From contig CATYVH010000020.1 of the NCBI GenBank assembly GCA_958413765.1, positions 1 to 30,222 of the forward strand: a stretch of DNA of 30,222 nt, in the 5' to 3' direction. Positions within the stretch are counted from its first letter, which is position 1. Every line of letters starts with the position of its first letter. This DNA is from an uncultured Collinsella sp. (GTDB lineage Bacteria > Actinomycetota > Coriobacteriia > Coriobacteriales > Coriobacteriaceae). A program made the translations under genes and the position numbers. Positions 29,957 to 30,222 of the stretch are shown piece after piece. Below the pieces are notes generated by a model. It was not told the origin of the DNA. It made no database searches and saw only the letters and a program-made list of their open reading frames with translations.

Positions 29957-30222
29957 TCATCACCTTCTTTGGCACTCGACTCAGTGGTGGTCGCGGCAGC
30001 CATGTCAGCGTCAACCGCTGTGGAAACGTCCTCCCCCTTAGTCCTAGCGACCGCCGGCGCCGGACCAACCTGGATATCCCCGCGCGCCCAATCGCCATCG
30101 AGCGCACGTGCCGCCCAGTGATAGATGGGGATCGTAAAGAAAATCAGCGCGGCAAAGGGGCCGGCGTCAAACAGGAACATCAGCAAAAAGAACAGCAGCC
30201 AGCACACGGCCCAGTACGGGAA
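29953..30222 (-). CDS. Membrane protein fragment (5' end outside window)
   Basis: The last 89 codons of a gene running off the right edge of the window; the frame is open to base 30222. It shows one long hydrophobic stretch, probably two closely spaced helices (WLLFFLLMFLF and PFAALIFFTIPIYH), followed by an acidic Ala/Thr/Glu-rich cytoplasmic tail. A GTG at 30207 could be a start but has no visible ribosome site, and the sequence upstream of it (FPYWA) continues in membrane-like character, so the gene is probably longer. It overlaps the DUF4097 gene start by 4 bases and thus is in the same operon. It could be a PspC- or DUF1700-like partner; not enough is present to tell. Confidence 0.65.
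   Translation of the reverse strand, partial: FPYWAVCWLLFFLLMFLFDAGPFAALIFFTIPIYHWAARALDGDWARGDIQVGPAPAVARTKGEDVSTAVDADMAAATTTESSAKEGDE

Noticed and set aside
1..30222. CRISPR arrays, tRNA or rRNA genes, insertion sequences
   Set aside because: No regularly spaced direct repeats, cloverleaf-like runs, rRNA blocks or transposase motifs were seen by eye on either strand.

Overview
The window is GC-rich and densely coded, and reads like a chromosome of the Coriobacteriia (Actinomycetota), most likely Collinsella or a close gut relative. That placement rests on codon bias, the single-chain purL type, an electron-bifurcating-type lactate dehydrogenase/ETF operon, a BaiA-like dehydrogenase and the general gene mix. 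It is an inference; there is no rRNA, tRNA or other taxonomic marker here, and no CRISPR array, insertion sequence or clear prophage gene.

Left part (1-9.3 kb): the 3' end of a probable homoserine dehydrogenase; a BaiA/FabG-like short-chain dehydrogenase; a convergent CPA2-type cation/proton antiporter; the large one-chain FGAM synthase purL; an EamA-type transporter; and a membrane-bound diguanylate cyclase on the opposite strand. Strong inverted repeats separate these units. Middle part (9.3-16.1 kb): a KdgT-type permease, the azlC-azlD branched-chain amino acid exporter pair, an HD-domain hydrolase, and an FAD-dependent lactate/glycolate-type dehydrogenase followed directly by etfB and a ferredoxin-bearing etfA. 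The last three are one tightly packed minus-strand operon that probably couples 2-hydroxyacid oxidation to NAD and ferredoxin.

A 346-base non-coding gap (16058-16403) carries a duplicated TTGGTCA box, a candidate promoter and a perfect hairpin. To its right, on the plus strand, is a five-gene cell-envelope cluster (16404-19610): a small cytoplasmic protein, a membrane-anchored beta-rich protein, a secreted 199-residue protein, a small protein with a signal peptide and a C-terminal anchor, and a secreted 476-residue protein with CxxC pairs. None has a firm family assignment. A DUF554 membrane protein follows.

The most interesting block is 20533-26145: a TerB_N/TerB_C-like protein, a BrxD-like (DUF2791) P-loop ATPase and an Lhr/BrxHI-like superfamily 2 helicase. 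They have their own promoter and lie on one strand, with a terminator-like hairpin between genes two and three. No BREX methyltransferase or PglZ is present. It looks like a self-contained nucleic-acid-directed defence or stress module. The right end, on the minus strand, holds an Elp3-family radical SAM/acetyltransferase coupled to a spermidine-synthase-like methyltransferase, and a DUF4097 protein downstream of a membrane protein cut by the window edge.
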